From the NCBI GenBank assembly GCA_029261855.1, contig JAJDAN010000089.1:248001-312000 (forward strand): 64,000 bases of DNA, given 5' to 3'. This document shows, in pieces, positions 33,716-42,581 of this stretch. The first letter of the stretch is position 1, and every line of letters begins with the position of its first letter. The position numbers were made by a program, and so were the translations under genes. A model generated the notes under the pieces. The model was not told the DNA's origin, did no database searches, and was given only the letters and a program-made list of their open reading frames with translations. Source of the DNA: Deltaproteobacteria bacterium (lineage in GTDB: Bacteria > Myxococcota_A > UBA9160 > UBA4427).

Positions 33716-34561
33716 ATGCTGAGCAGCGGGCTTCCGCGCCGGGCCGAGTACGCAGGGATCGAGACGCAACCCGGCTATGCAACGCTGCTCGCCCAATCGC
33801 GCGAATTCGGCGCGAAGTGCCGAGCCGCAGGGCTCTCTTCGAGGCTCTACGGCGCCAAGTGGGTCACGGATCCCTTCCTGCAGTGGAGCCGCCGCTGGGA
33901 ATACGTGTACGTCCTCCAACGCCTCGAGGCCTGGTGGCGAGAGCACCCCGACGCGCGGGACGTCGTCGACGCGGGCTCGGGCTTCACCTTCTTTCCCTTT
34001 CACCTGAAGCACGCAAATCCCGCGCTGCGCCTCACCTGCTTCGACGCCGACCCCACCGTCGGCCGGGCAATCGACGAAGCCCGCGCCATCGTCGGGTCGG
34101 CGCCGGACTTCCGTCTCGAGGATCTCGAAAAGCTCGACCAACCGTCCGAGTCGCTCGATGCCGTCTACAGCGTCTCGGTGATCGAGCACACGAGCCATCC
34201 CGCCCGCGTAGTGGACGAGATCCACCGAGTCCTGCGTCCCGGTGGCTTGTTCGTCTGCACCTTCGACATTTCCTTCGAGCCGAAGAGCCCCATGTCCGCG
34301 GAGCGGGTCGAGGCGTTGATCGACCGGCTCAACGAGCACTTCGACCCGGAGCTGGGCTGGAACGAGGTGCGGATCGGAGCGCAGCTCGCCTTGCACGAGC
34401 AGGATTGGGTCACCACCCAGTGGATCGCCGGGACAGCGGCGGAGACGCTGCCCTGGAAGCGGCCGGTCCTCGTATGGCTCTACGATGCCCTGCGCGGTCG
34501 CTTCCGCCGCCGACTGATCCGCCCCATCACCTTCTACTGCGGTGCCTTCGTTCGGAAGTAG
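33716..34561 (+). CDS. class I SAM-dependent methyltransferase
   Basis: A 281-residue methyltransferase. About 85 residues precede the SAM-binding fold, whose motif I is VVDAGSGFTFFPF, motif II LTCFDADP, and later motifs FRLEDLEKLD and YSVSVIEHTSHPARVVDEIHRVLRPGGLFVCTFD. This is the Methyltransf_11/ubiE-like layout. The substrate is unknown; the C-terminal basic aromatic tail could contact a lipid or membrane. ATG 33716 has only a weak purine-rich site upstream. No tight neighbours; the gap to the previous gene (33588-33715) shows nothing else. Confidence 0.85.
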   Translation: MLSSGLPRRAEYAGIETQPGYATLLAQSREFGAKCRAAGLSSRLYGAKWVTDPFLQWSRRWEYVYVLQRLEAWWREHPDARDVVDAGSGFTFFPFHLKHANPALRLTCFDADPTVGRAIDEARAIVGSAPDFRLEDLEKLDQPSESLDAVYSVSVIEHTSHPARVVDEIHRVLRPGGLFVCTFDISFEPKSPMSAERVEALIDRLNEHFDPELGWNEVRIGAQLALHEQDWVTTQWIAGTAAETLPWKRPVLVWLYDALRGRFRRRLIRPITFYCGAFVRK

Positions 34562-34594
34562 CGGGCTTGCGGATGCAGCAGGCCAGGAGCGTGA

Positions 34595-34645
34595 CGGAAC
34601 CTGCGGTTCCGGCCGCCTAGCCCGGATCCGTCATGCGGACCCGGG
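34595..34645 (+). terminator. pair of hairpins downstream of the methyltransferase
   Basis: CGGAACC (34595-34601), TGC loop, GGTTCCG (34605-34611) form a perfect 7-bp stem 34 nt after the methyltransferase stop. A second, imperfect 10-bp hairpin follows (34621-34630 with 34636-34645, one mismatch). GC-rich terminators without a T-tract are the simplest reading. The rest of 34562-34729 shows no gene. Confidence 0.4.
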
Positions 34646-34729
34646 CGCGACTCCAATGCGCGGCCGGGAGCCCTCGACAGGGCGGCCCGCGCGGCATCCC
34701 GAGACTGCCGACAGGATCTCACAACCGCG

Positions 34730-34829
34730 AGGTTCTCCCGTTCCAGCCGCATCCGCTGGCGCCGGTTCCGAAGGGTTCTACCCGAAACCCCGCGCGCTCG
34801 AAGCCAAGCCAATGACGCATTGGGGCTAG
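34730..34829. repeat. dispersed intergenic repeat, copy 1
   Basis: About 100 bp starting AGGTTCTCCCGTTCCAG, with GGTTCCGAAGGGTTCTACC in the middle and GCCAATGACGC(A/T)TTGGGGCTAG at the end. Copy 2 at 54698-54787 aligns across its full length at roughly 80% identity with one short gap. The final CTA is the reverse-complemented stop codon of the membrane protein gene on the minus strand. Short dyads in it may make it a bidirectional terminator. Confidence 0.75.
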
Positions 34830-36928
34830 GAGTCTCCGGGGCCGAGAACCATCACCTCGCCCAGCTCGAAGGACCCGCCGAAGAAGCGCGTCTCCGGGCT
34901 CTGCAGCCGCAGAAACCGCGCCGGCTGCGGGTCGAATCGCAGCTCGAAGTGCGAAAGCTCGCGCGGCCTCTCGACCAGCACGTCGAGATCGGCGGGCTCG
35001 AAGTACTCGCCGATTCGCGACCAACTCTGCCCGTCCCGGGACACCGAGACGCGAGCGGCAAAGACGTCCTGCTCCCGGCCGAAGCGCGCCCGGGCCCGAA
35101 CGCCGTCGACCAGCCGGACCTGTCCCAGGTCGACTTCGAGGTAGAGCTCGTCTCCGGCTGCGATCGTCGCGGCCCACGCGCTGTCCGCATCGCCGTCGAT
35201 CACCGCGGCAGGGTCGCCGCCGGCAGGCACGGCCGTCAGCCGCCAATCGCCATGCGGCAGGACCCGGCCCGGCATCGCTGCGGCCAGACGCTCTGGAACC
35301 GCCGCGACCTCGATGACCACGTCCGTTCCGAAGCGCGCGGCGACGCGAACGGCGTCGATCGAAAGCGACCCGACGAAGCGATCGGCATCGGTCGCTGCCG
35401 GGAAACGCAGTAACGCGTACTCGATCCCGAGCCGATCCATCAGCGCGAGAGAGCCGGGGTCGGGCAGGGTCTGCAGGCGCCTGAGCACGTATTCCGAACC
35501 GGGCGACACGAATCCGTTGTAGCCCGTGGCGAGTCGCTTGCCGTGAATGCCGGCGTAGTACTGCGCCAGCGCCCGGGCCTCGATCCCGCGCGCCCGCTCG
35601 TAAACGACAGGATCGCCGGGCAGCTCGCGCAACCATTCGTAAACGGCCGGGATCTGGTCGCCGACCGGGATGGCCTTTCGTTCGGCTGGCGGACCTCCCA
35701 TGTCGAGCACCAACGCCACGAGACAGGCGACCGCGAGGGCCCAAGCAGCGCGGGGAGAGCGAGCGCGCGCCAACAGCCACGCCACACCGTGCGACACGAA
35801 GAGCGCGATGAAGATCAGGCTCACGAAGAAGGCGCGGCTCGTCGCCCGCAGCATGTCGAAGCCCGGGACCGCAAGCGGGACGTCGGCGGGCAGAAGGGTG
35901 AGGCAGAGGCTCGCAGCCAGTCCGAGGATCGCAGACAACGCGAAGAAGCGCGGCCATGCCCCCGGCGCGCGCAGCGCCGCCCAGAACCCCAGGGCGCACA
36001 GGGCGACCACGACGAAGCCCGGGCCGAAGTGCACGCCATCGAACCCGAACAGCGCAGCCGACGCCGTGCCCGGACCCGGCAGCAGGAAGTCGAGGGGCGT
36101 ATCGAAACCCGCCTCTCGCAGGAAGGGCTGCGTGGCCCGCAGCCGGACATAGGGCAACAAGGTCGGCAGCAGCAGCAGCCCCGTCGCCAGCGGCGCCGCG
36201 AGCGTCCCGACTACGAGCCGACGACGGTCGTCCGTCGGGGCCGCGCAGAGGCCGAACGCACCGACGACACCCAGGATCAGCGTGAAGAAGACCGCGAGAT
36301 ACATGCCCATCAGGCAATGGCAGGCCCAGAGGAGCACCCAGCCAAGCCAGTCGCGGAATCTCCCCGACGCCACGAAGCGTCCCCAGAAGAGCAGCGCCAG
36401 CGGCATGAATGCAACGAACAGCACCTGCAGCCATTGGGGCGAATGGAAGCGCGACGGCGTGAAGGCGAAGACGACCCCGGCCGCGAGGGCCGCAGCGAGC
36501 GAGCCGACGTGTTCGCGTGCCAACACGAACATCGCAGTCGCCGAGAGCGGGTAGCTCGCGAGCGCGAGCAGGTTGAAGACCAGCACCGGACCGGCGCCGA
36601 GCAGCGCGAGGGGCAGCCCGAGAACGGCCTGACCGATCATGTGGTCGCCGTAGGCCAGGGAGTCAGTGGCGGGAAAGAACACGCGGCCATCGAACAGCCC
36701 CAGCGGGTCGTGCAGGAACGCGTCCACGAGATGATCGATCGCCCAGACGTAGATGAGCGCATCGGCGGCGAGGCCGCCGAAGCTCGGGAGCGTCGCCGTC
36801 AGCTCCGCGGCCGTCGGCCGAAATACGGCGAAGGTCAACAGCGAGTAGCCCGCCAGCGCGAGGGCGACACTCCCCCAGCTGCTGTACCGTCCACTCCCCG
36901 CTGATGAAAGTGCTCGCTCTACTCGCAT
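34826..36928 (-). CDS. polytopic membrane protein (GT-C/YfhO-like) with discoidin-like C-terminal domain
   Basis: A 700-residue protein with about 11-13 membrane helices in residues 15-430. An early periplasmic loop has the Asp of GLAADALIYVWAIDHLVDAF and DGRVFFPATDSLAYGDHMIG, typical of GT-C-type glycosyltransferase or YfhO-like folds. Residues 440-550 form a soluble linker domain, and 555-695 look like an F5/8 type C (discoidin) carbohydrate-binding domain (AVIDGDADSAWAA, LYLEVDLGQVRLVDGVRARARF, FLRLQSPET). A role in surface glycan transfer is inferred. Its ATG lies 25 bp inside the divergent sulfatase gene, so one start may be shorter; the stop lies in dispersed repeat copy 1. Confidence 0.75.
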   Translation of the reverse strand: MRVERALSSAGSGRYSSWGSVALALAGYSLLTFAVFRPTAAELTATLPSFGGLAADALIYVWAIDHLVDAFLHDPLGLFDGRVFFPATDSLAYGDHMIGQAVLGLPLALLGAGPVLVFNLLALASYPLSATAMFVLAREHVGSLAAALAAGVVFAFTPSRFHSPQWLQVLFVAFMPLALLFWGRFVASGRFRDWLGWVLLWACHCLMGMYLAVFFTLILGVVGAFGLCAAPTDDRRRLVVGTLAAPLATGLLLLPTLLPYVRLRATQPFLREAGFDTPLDFLLPGPGTASAALFGFDGVHFGPGFVVVALCALGFWAALRAPGAWPRFFALSAILGLAASLCLTLLPADVPLAVPGFDMLRATSRAFFVSLIFIALFVSHGVAWLLARARSPRAAWALAVACLVALVLDMGGPPAERKAIPVGDQIPAVYEWLRELPGDPVVYERARGIEARALAQYYAGIHGKRLATGYNGFVSPGSEYVLRRLQTLPDPGSLALMDRLGIEYALLRFPAATDADRFVGSLSIDAVRVAARFGTDVVIEVAAVPERLAAAMPGRVLPHGDWRLTAVPAGGDPAAVIDGDADSAWAATIAAGDELYLEVDLGQVRLVDGVRARARFGREQDVFAARVSVSRDGQSWSRIGEYFEPADLDVLVERPRELSHFELRFDPQPARFLRLQSPETRFFGGSFELGEVMVLGPGDS

Positions 36929-38283
36929 GCGGTCTGCTGCTCGGCACGGCCGGCTGCTCGCGCGACGCGCCCGAGCCGCCTCGCACCGTCGAGTCCGACG
37001 AGCCGGGCTCCGGCCGGCCCAACATCCTGCTCATCATCGGCGACGATCACGGCTACCGCGATTTCGGCTTCATGGGCCATCCGATCGTCCAGACCCCGAA
37101 TCTCGACTCGCTGGCTCGTAGCGGCACGGTCTTCACCCACGCCTTCAATACCTCGAGCGAGTGTCGCCGTTCCCTCGCGTCCCTGCTGACGGGTCTCCAC
37201 CCGCATCAATACAACGTCCGGAACGCTGCTCTCGCCGACGCGGGTCGCAACGTCATGCCCTTCGGAGAAATCGTGCACCACGAGACGCTGCCGCGTCTCC
37301 TCGGGCAGCAAGGCTACACCACGTTCCAGGCCGGCAAGCTGTGGGAGGGCACCTTCGCGATGGCTGGCTTCAGCCACGGCACGAAGGATCGACACGGTCG
37401 CAACTGGATGGAGATCGTCGGGGGAGAGGGACTGCGCATCGGTCGCGAGACCATGCAGCCCGTATGGGGTTTTCTGGATGAAGCCGAGACTCCCTTCTTC
37501 ATCTGGTTCGCGCCGCTGCTTCCGCACGAGCCCCACGACGCGCCGCAGCGCTTCGTCGACCTCTACGCCGACGACGCGCTGAGCCCCCCTGCCCTCGGCT
37601 ACTACGCGGCCATCTCGTGGTTCGACGCCGCGGTAGGGCAGCTGATGGAACGACTGCGTGCCGACGGGCTCCTCGACCAGACCCTCGTCGTGTACCTCTC
37701 GGACAACGGCTGGGATCAGACACCCCAAGGCGACCGGATACCCGCCGGCGACGTGCTCAAGCCGGAGCTCACGGCGCGCGGAAAGTTCTCCCTCTACGAG
37801 CAGGGCTTCCGGACTCCGCTGGTCTTCAGTTGGCCCGGGCGAATTCCGGCAGGCGTCGTTCGCGACGACCTCGTATCCAGCGTCGACCTGTTCCCGACCC
37901 TTCTCGACTTCGGTGGCGTCGCCGTCCCGCCGGGACGCACGGGCTTCGACCTCCGCCCCACCCTCGAAGAGGGAAGCGTGATTCCCCAGCGTCGCGTGGT
38001 CGGCACCCTCGACTACGCCCACGTGCACATGGACCACCGACCCGATGGGTACACGGCGCCCGACGGGCTGCCCGAGCGAGGCTTCTTCTTGCGCGACGAA
38101 GACTGGCACTACATCGCGTACGAGGGGACCGGGATCGAGGCGCTCTACGACGTCCGTCGCGACCCGGACCAGACCCGCGACGTCTCGTCCTTGCATCCCG
38201 AGGTCGTCGCCCGCTTGCGGAAGCAGGTCGAGGCCTGGCTCGACGAGCAGGCGGCGACGGTCGCCGACGTCGCCCCGCGCTGA
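36904..38283 (+). CDS. sulfatase-family lipoprotein with atypical active-site motif
   Basis: A 459-residue alkaline-phosphatase-fold sulfatase. The N terminus (LLACGLLLGTAGC) looks like a lipoprotein signal with Cys18. Metal residues are in NILLIIGDDHG (Asp47, Asp48) and VVYLSDNGWDQ. The catalytic-Cys site reads SSECRRSLASLLTG: Cys87 is present, but the formylglycine consensus C-x-P-x-R is not met (positions +2 and +4 are Arg and Leu). It may be matured by another route, use Cys directly, or be inactive. It overlaps the divergent membrane protein gene by 25 bp. Its substrate, perhaps a sulfated polysaccharide, is unknown. Confidence 0.85.
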   Translation: MKVLALLACGLLLGTAGCSRDAPEPPRTVESDEPGSGRPNILLIIGDDHGYRDFGFMGHPIVQTPNLDSLARSGTVFTHAFNTSSECRRSLASLLTGLHPHQYNVRNAALADAGRNVMPFGEIVHHETLPRLLGQQGYTTFQAGKLWEGTFAMAGFSHGTKDRHGRNWMEIVGGEGLRIGRETMQPVWGFLDEAETPFFIWFAPLLPHEPHDAPQRFVDLYADDALSPPALGYYAAISWFDAAVGQLMERLRADGLLDQTLVVYLSDNGWDQTPQGDRIPAGDVLKPELTARGKFSLYEQGFRTPLVFSWPGRIPAGVVRDDLVSSVDLFPTLLDFGGVAVPPGRTGFDLRPTLEEGSVIPQRRVVGTLDYAHVHMDHRPDGYTAPDGLPERGFFLRDEDWHYIAYEGTGIEALYDVRRDPDQTRDVSSLHPEVVARLRKQVEAWLDEQAATVADVAPR

Positions 38284-38368
38284 AGCGCGGCAATCCGCCA
38301 AGGCGGTCCCGGTTCGCCCCGCGAATTGGCTCTTGCCAGACGCTTCCCGGGACGCGATTCCTGTAGGG

Positions 38369-39376
38369 ATGGAAGCCGACGCGATCACGATCCGCCGGAT
38401 GGAGGCGCGCGATGCCACCTCGCTCGTGCATTGCTTCGAGCGTTGCTATCGCGGCAGCTATCCCGCCGACGCGTTCCACGATCCGGACCGGGTCGAGCGG
38501 GCGATCACCGAGGAGACGCTGCGTTCGGTCGTGGCCATCGCCCAGGATGTCGGCGTCGTCGGCCACATGGGGCTCAGCATGCGCCCCGGCAGTCTCACCG
38601 CCGAGGCGGGCAACACCGTGGTCGACCCCAACCATCGCGGTGCCCATCTCGCCGCGCGGCTGGCCCTCGAGCTGACCCGCCTGACGCGCGCATGTGGTCT
38701 CATCGGCTTCCACCACTACCCGACCACGGCACACCCCGTGATGCAGCAGCTCTCCGTTCAGGGCAACGGCATCGAGGAAGGACTGCTCTTCGACTACATC
38801 CCGGCCCAGACGGAGTACGTCGGCTTCGAGGCCCCCGCGACGAATGATCGCGTCGCCGTGCTCGCCGTCTTCGAGCCGGTCGCGGCTGCGCCGCGGCGCG
38901 CCGTCTGGCTACCGGACCGCCATCGCGAGTGGCTGCGCGACTTCTACGTGCGCGCAGGCTTCGCCCGAGACCCCATCGGGCCGGCCGGCGCGCTGCCGGG
39001 CGTCCCCTCGCGCTTGTCGACGGTCGTCGAGGATCGGCGTGGCCTGCTGCGCATTTCGCTGTCGGCCTGCGGAGCCGACCTCTGCGATCGCGTCCTCGAG
39101 GCCATCGCGGCCGCCCCGGGATTGCCCTGCCTCGTCGACCTTCCGATGTCCGAACCCACGGTCCACGCGGCGACCGAGGCCCTGGCCCGGCACGACTTCT
39201 GTTTCGCGGCGGTGCTGCCGGAGTACGGCGCGTCGGGCGACATCCTCCGCCTGCAGCGCCCCGCTGGCGAGCCGGCGAAGCCGCAGTTGGCGACGGCGGG
39301 TGGGCGGGCGCTATTCGACTACATCCTCGAAGACATCGAAGCGGGCAACGAATTCAGCAGCAGGAGCCAGAGATGA
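38369..39376 (+). CDS. GNAT-type N-acetyltransferase-like protein
   Basis: A 335-residue protein. The N-terminal 150 residues fit a GNAT fold (ITIRRMEARDATSLVHCFERCY, GHMGLSMRPGSLTAEAG, VVDPNHRGAHLAARLALELTR where the acetyl-CoA pyrophosphate loop would lie). The C-terminal half (HREWLRDFYVRAG onward) may be a second degenerate GNAT-like unit. I do not recognise a substrate. ATG 38369 gives the standard GNAT N terminus, though its ribosome site is weak. It overlaps the PPOX-fold gene by 4 bp (ATGA), so the two are coupled. Confidence 0.7.
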   Translation: MEADAITIRRMEARDATSLVHCFERCYRGSYPADAFHDPDRVERAITEETLRSVVAIAQDVGVVGHMGLSMRPGSLTAEAGNTVVDPNHRGAHLAARLALELTRLTRACGLIGFHHYPTTAHPVMQQLSVQGNGIEEGLLFDYIPAQTEYVGFEAPATNDRVAVLAVFEPVAAAPRRAVWLPDRHREWLRDFYVRAGFARDPIGPAGALPGVPSRLSTVVEDRRGLLRISLSACGADLCDRVLEAIAAAPGLPCLVDLPMSEPTVHAATEALARHDFCFAAVLPEYGASGDILRLQRPAGEPAKPQLATAGGRALFDYILEDIEAGNEFSSRSQR

Positions 39377-40029
39377 CCACCGACTCACTCGAAATCACAC
39401 CGCGGACGCGGCTGCGGCGACTCCATCCACGCGGCCACCACGACCGCGCGACGATCGATGCGATCCTCGACGCGACGCCCATGTGTCACGTCGGCTACGT
39501 GATCGACGGCAAGCCGGCCGTGACGCCGACCTTCCACTGGCGGCGCGGCGACCGGGTCTACTGGCATGGATCGAGCGCCAGCCGCGCCCTGCGAGCGGCC
39601 GAAGGTGCGGAGGTCTGTCTCACCGTGTCACTGCTCGACGGCCTCGTGCTGGCGCGCTCGGGCTTCCACCACTCTGCCAACTACCGCTCCGCCATGATCT
39701 TCGGACGTGCCGAGAAGGTCGACGACCCAGGCGAGAAGACCGCGAAGCTTCGCGATTTCATCGAAGGTCTGTATCCGGGACGCTGGGAAGAGCTGCGCCC
39801 GATGAACGCGCAGGAGCTCAAGGCCACCACCGTCCTGTCGCTTCCGATCGAGGAGGCATCGGCCAAGGTCCGGACCGGCCCACCCATCGACGATGAAGCC
39901 GACTACGCGCTACCGATCTGGGCGGGTGTCCTTCCCATCCGGCATGCCACCGACACGCCAGATTCGGACCCACGCAACCTCGCCGATCTCACCCCTCCTT
40001 CATCCCTGGGCACGCTCCAGATCGGCTGA
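39373..40029 (+). CDS. pyridoxamine 5'-phosphate oxidase-fold flavin-binding protein
   Basis: A 218-residue split-barrel protein of the flavin-nucleotide-binding/PPOX-like family. The RLHPRGHHDRATIDAILDATPMCHVGYVIDGKPAVTP start matches this group (usual form R-P-RGxYDR-ETI-IL-A-HVGYV-DGQP), followed by YWHGSSASRALRAA and VCLTVSLLDGLVLARS. It probably binds FMN, F420 or haem; the reaction is unknown. It overlaps the GNAT gene by 4 bp, a gene pairing that suggests a common role, perhaps detoxification. AGGAG lies 7 nt upstream of the ATG. Confidence 0.85.
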   Translation: MTTDSLEITPRTRLRRLHPRGHHDRATIDAILDATPMCHVGYVIDGKPAVTPTFHWRRGDRVYWHGSSASRALRAAEGAEVCLTVSLLDGLVLARSGFHHSANYRSAMIFGRAEKVDDPGEKTAKLRDFIEGLYPGRWEELRPMNAQELKATTVLSLPIEEASAKVRTGPPIDDEADYALPIWAGVLPIRHATDTPDSDPRNLADLTPPSSLGTLQIG

Positions 40030-40190
40030 GGCGGGCAGCAGCGAGCGCGGGCTGCGCACCCAGACGCGCACCCCCCAGATGGGCCACCTCTTGGTGTTGC
40101 CGCGCGGTGGACACGGGCACCGACACGCCTCACGGCTGTGGCCCGGCGCGACGCTTCATGAGAAGATCGGAGGCCGGGGAGACACGCTCG

Positions 40191-41735
40191 ATGAGGCCCC
40201 AGACAACCCCCACGCCACCCACCTGGCGCACCGCGCTCGCGATCGGTTCCGGCGGGCTCTACGCGCTCTTGTTTCCGCCCTTCGAGCAGTCGCTCCTGGC
40301 ATGGGTCGCGCTCGCCCCCTTGCTCGCCGCGCTGGCCACGAGTCCGCCCAAGCGCGCCTTTGGCCTCGGGCTCTTGTGGGCGCTCACGGCAACCATCGGT
40401 GTTGCCTGGTGGTTCCCAGCGATGCTCGAGCGCTACTTCGAGCTGTCGACGGGTCTCGCATGGCTGGGACTTCTCGGCCTGGGCGTGCTGGTCGACGGTC
40501 TGCCGTACGCGGGCTTCGGTCTCTTCGTCGGCTGGGGCGCCCGACGAGGGGCTCTCGGTCCCTTTCACGTGGCGGGCGCCTGGGGCGTCGCCGAGTGGAT
40601 CCGCGCCAACGGCGTAGTCGCCAACCCGTTCGCCCAGCTCGCGTACTCGCAAACCGGAACCACGATCTCACAGACCGTCGACATCGCGGGCCCCTATGGG
40701 CTCGGCATGTTGATCGTCGCCGCCAACGTGGCCCTCGCGGGCTTCTGGATCCCGCCGCTCGGGGGAGCGCATCCGCTGCGCCGGGCGCTCGCGGTCGCCG
40801 GCGTGGTGGCACTCGCATTCGGCTACGGGCAGTGGCGACTTCAGCACGACTTCGGCCACGGCGAAGCCCTGCGAGTCGCCGTCGTCCAGGGCGCCGTCGC
40901 GCGAGAGCTCGAATGGGATCTCTCGTCCCGAGACGCGAGCCTCGACCGCTACCTCGAGCTGACGCGGAGAACCGCCATCGCTTCGCCGGACATCGTCTTC
41001 TGGCCTGAGTTCGCGGTCGACTTCTATCTGCGCGAGGCGACGGTCCAGCGTGCGCGACTGCTCGACGAGGTGCGCAGCCTCGGCGCGGATCTGGTGCTCG
41101 GAGGGTCCCACTACCGCTATCGACCGGAGGACAGCGACGCGGGGCGCGGCACCGACTACCTCAACTCCGTGTTCGTGGTCGACGGACTCGGCCGCCTGCA
41201 CAGGGACCGCTACGACAAGCGCCGGCTCGTTCCCTTTGCGGAGTACGGGCCCTTCGGCGACACGCTCCGCGCGAAGACCGCCGTCTACGTCCCCGGCGCG
41301 GAGCCCGCCCTCCTTCGAACCCGCGGCCTGCGGCTCGGCGCGTTCATCTGCGGCGAAGCCCTGTACCCCGAGATCGCGCGCGAGCTCGCCGTGGCTGGCG
41401 CCGAGATCCTGACGAATCCGTCCAACGACTACTGGTTCGGCCACCCTCAGGCGGCCGCGCACCAGCTGCAGGTCGCGTCCTTCCGCGCCATCGAGAACCG
41501 ACGCTTCCTCGTGCGTCCGACGTCGACGGGAGTCAGCGCCGTCATCGACCCCCACGGCCGGACCCTGACGCGCAGTCGCGGGCAGGGTCCGGAGGTCCTG
41601 TTCGCGGAGCTGCGACCGTCGTCGGCCGTGACCCTCTATCAACGCATCGGAGAGCTGCCGATCCTCGCTGCATTCGTACTCGCGCTGTCGGCTCTCTGGC
41701 GGCGACCCCCACCCCTACCGGGAGGCAAGTCATGA
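40191..41735 (+). CDS. lnt: apolipoprotein N-acyltransferase
   Basis: A 514-residue inner-membrane enzyme that adds the third acyl chain to bacterial lipoproteins. Six or so membrane helices (residues 10-220) precede a nitrilase-type periplasmic domain. The catalytic triad is readable: Glu in FWPEFAVDF, Lys in KRRLVPFAEYGPF, Cys in AFICGEALYPE (E. coli has a VCYE-type site here). LTNPSNDYWFGHPQAAAHQLQVASFRAIENRRFLVRPTSTG is the family C-terminal signature. ATG 40191 has GGGGAG upstream; two earlier in-frame starts (40158, 40107) are possible. It overlaps the next gene by 4 bp, an unusual setting for a housekeeping lnt. Confidence 0.93.
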   Translation: MRPQTTPTPPTWRTALAIGSGGLYALLFPPFEQSLLAWVALAPLLAALATSPPKRAFGLGLLWALTATIGVAWWFPAMLERYFELSTGLAWLGLLGLGVLVDGLPYAGFGLFVGWGARRGALGPFHVAGAWGVAEWIRANGVVANPFAQLAYSQTGTTISQTVDIAGPYGLGMLIVAANVALAGFWIPPLGGAHPLRRALAVAGVVALAFGYGQWRLQHDFGHGEALRVAVVQGAVARELEWDLSSRDASLDRYLELTRRTAIASPDIVFWPEFAVDFYLREATVQRARLLDEVRSLGADLVLGGSHYRYRPEDSDAGRGTDYLNSVFVVDGLGRLHRDRYDKRRLVPFAEYGPFGDTLRAKTAVYVPGAEPALLRTRGLRLGAFICGEALYPEIARELAVAGAEILTNPSNDYWFGHPQAAAHQLQVASFRAIENRRFLVRPTSTGVSAVIDPHGRTLTRSRGQGPEVLFAELRPSSAVTLYQRIGELPILAAFVLALSALWRRPPPLPGGKS

Positions 41736-42547
41736 CCCAACTGAAGCGATGCGCGCTGGCCGGAGTCGCCGCGATCCTGCTCGTAGCCCCGGCACTCGCC
41801 TTCAATCCAGGCACGGAGAGCCGAACGGAGGCGACGGCCGACACCGCGGGCTCGACCACCGTCTGCGAGAACGGAAGCAACGACGGCACGCCCTGCGGCG
41901 ATTCCCTCGATTGCACCGGCGGCGGGACGTGCACCGACATCGCCGACGTCAACGTAGTGGCCCGAGGGCACCTGACGATCATTGCCGACACGCAACCGCC
42001 GAACAATGGTTGGGCCGACACGAGCTATCCCGCTGCCTGCAGCGAGCCCGCCGCCGGCACACCGTCGGACTGCGAGCACAAGGACAACAGTCTCCTGACG
42101 CTGATGCTCGAGTTCAGCTTGAACGGACAGCGCTACGTGTTCGCCGAGAGCTTCAAGCAGCTGCCAGACGGCGGTAGCTGCGGCTCCCCCCCTTGCGACT
42201 TCTCCATCCCGAACTGGTCGATCGGTGGCGGCACCCAGTCCGGCTGGACGCAACCCGCGGTGGAGAGCATCCTGGCGGAGACGGCGGCCAGCTTCCCCGG
42301 CGACATCGTCCGGATCCGCTGGGGCGGACTGCCGCCGGCGGTCGAGAACGCCGTGGGCGCGGTGGTTGGGAAGTCTCCCAGCCAGCGCATCGCCCTGGCG
42401 CGCAGCGACGAGGTCCCCACCTGCACCGACGCGACCCCGTGCAACCACGGACCGCGCAACGATCGTTTCTCGGACCACTCCGGCGGCACCGACGTGCTCG
42501 CGACCGTCCGGCGCTACAAGGTCGACGTTGCGGTCATCGGGCCTTGA
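41732..42547 (+). CDS. secreted cysteine-containing protein of unknown function
   Basis: A 271-residue exported protein. The signal peptide (residues 1-23, LAGVAAILLVAPALA) is clear. A short Cys-rich motif follows near residues 44-67 (VCENGSNDGTPC, GDSLDCTGGGTC), a pattern found repeated in secreted proteins of myxobacteria and relatives. Five or more later cysteines could form disulfides. No enzyme motif. Its ATG overlaps the lnt stop (ATGA), so it is co-translated with lnt. It lacks a lipobox, so it is not an obvious Lnt substrate. Confidence 0.75.
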   Translation: MTQLKRCALAGVAAILLVAPALAFNPGTESRTEATADTAGSTTVCENGSNDGTPCGDSLDCTGGGTCTDIADVNVVARGHLTIIADTQPPNNGWADTSYPAACSEPAAGTPSDCEHKDNSLLTLMLEFSLNGQRYVFAESFKQLPDGGSCGSPPCDFSIPNWSIGGGTQSGWTQPAVESILAETAASFPGDIVRIRWGGLPPAVENAVGAVVGKSPSQRIALARSDEVPTCTDATPCNHGPRNDRFSDHSGGTDVLATVRRYKVDVAVIGP

Positions 42548-42560
42548 GGAGGGGCGGGCC

Positions 42561-42581
42561 ATGAGAGCGGACGCTCCGTGA
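42561..42581 (+). CDS. six-codon leader minicistron before the cyclase
   Basis: ATG at 42561 is preceded by a strong GAGGAGGGG site and encodes only MRADAP before TGA at 42579-42581. The TGA overlaps the GTG start of the cyclase (GTGA). The cyclase itself has no good ribosome site at proper spacing, so ribosomes finishing this minicistron could reinitiate on it. This is inferred from sequence geometry only. Confidence 0.4.
   Translation: MRADAP

Noticed and set aside
34534-34812. Small minus-strand protein over the dispersed repeat (SGRTLRN...RLERENL)
   Set aside because: A similar string arises at the second copy, but both are repeat DNA between stop codons; no start with ribosome site, no known domain.
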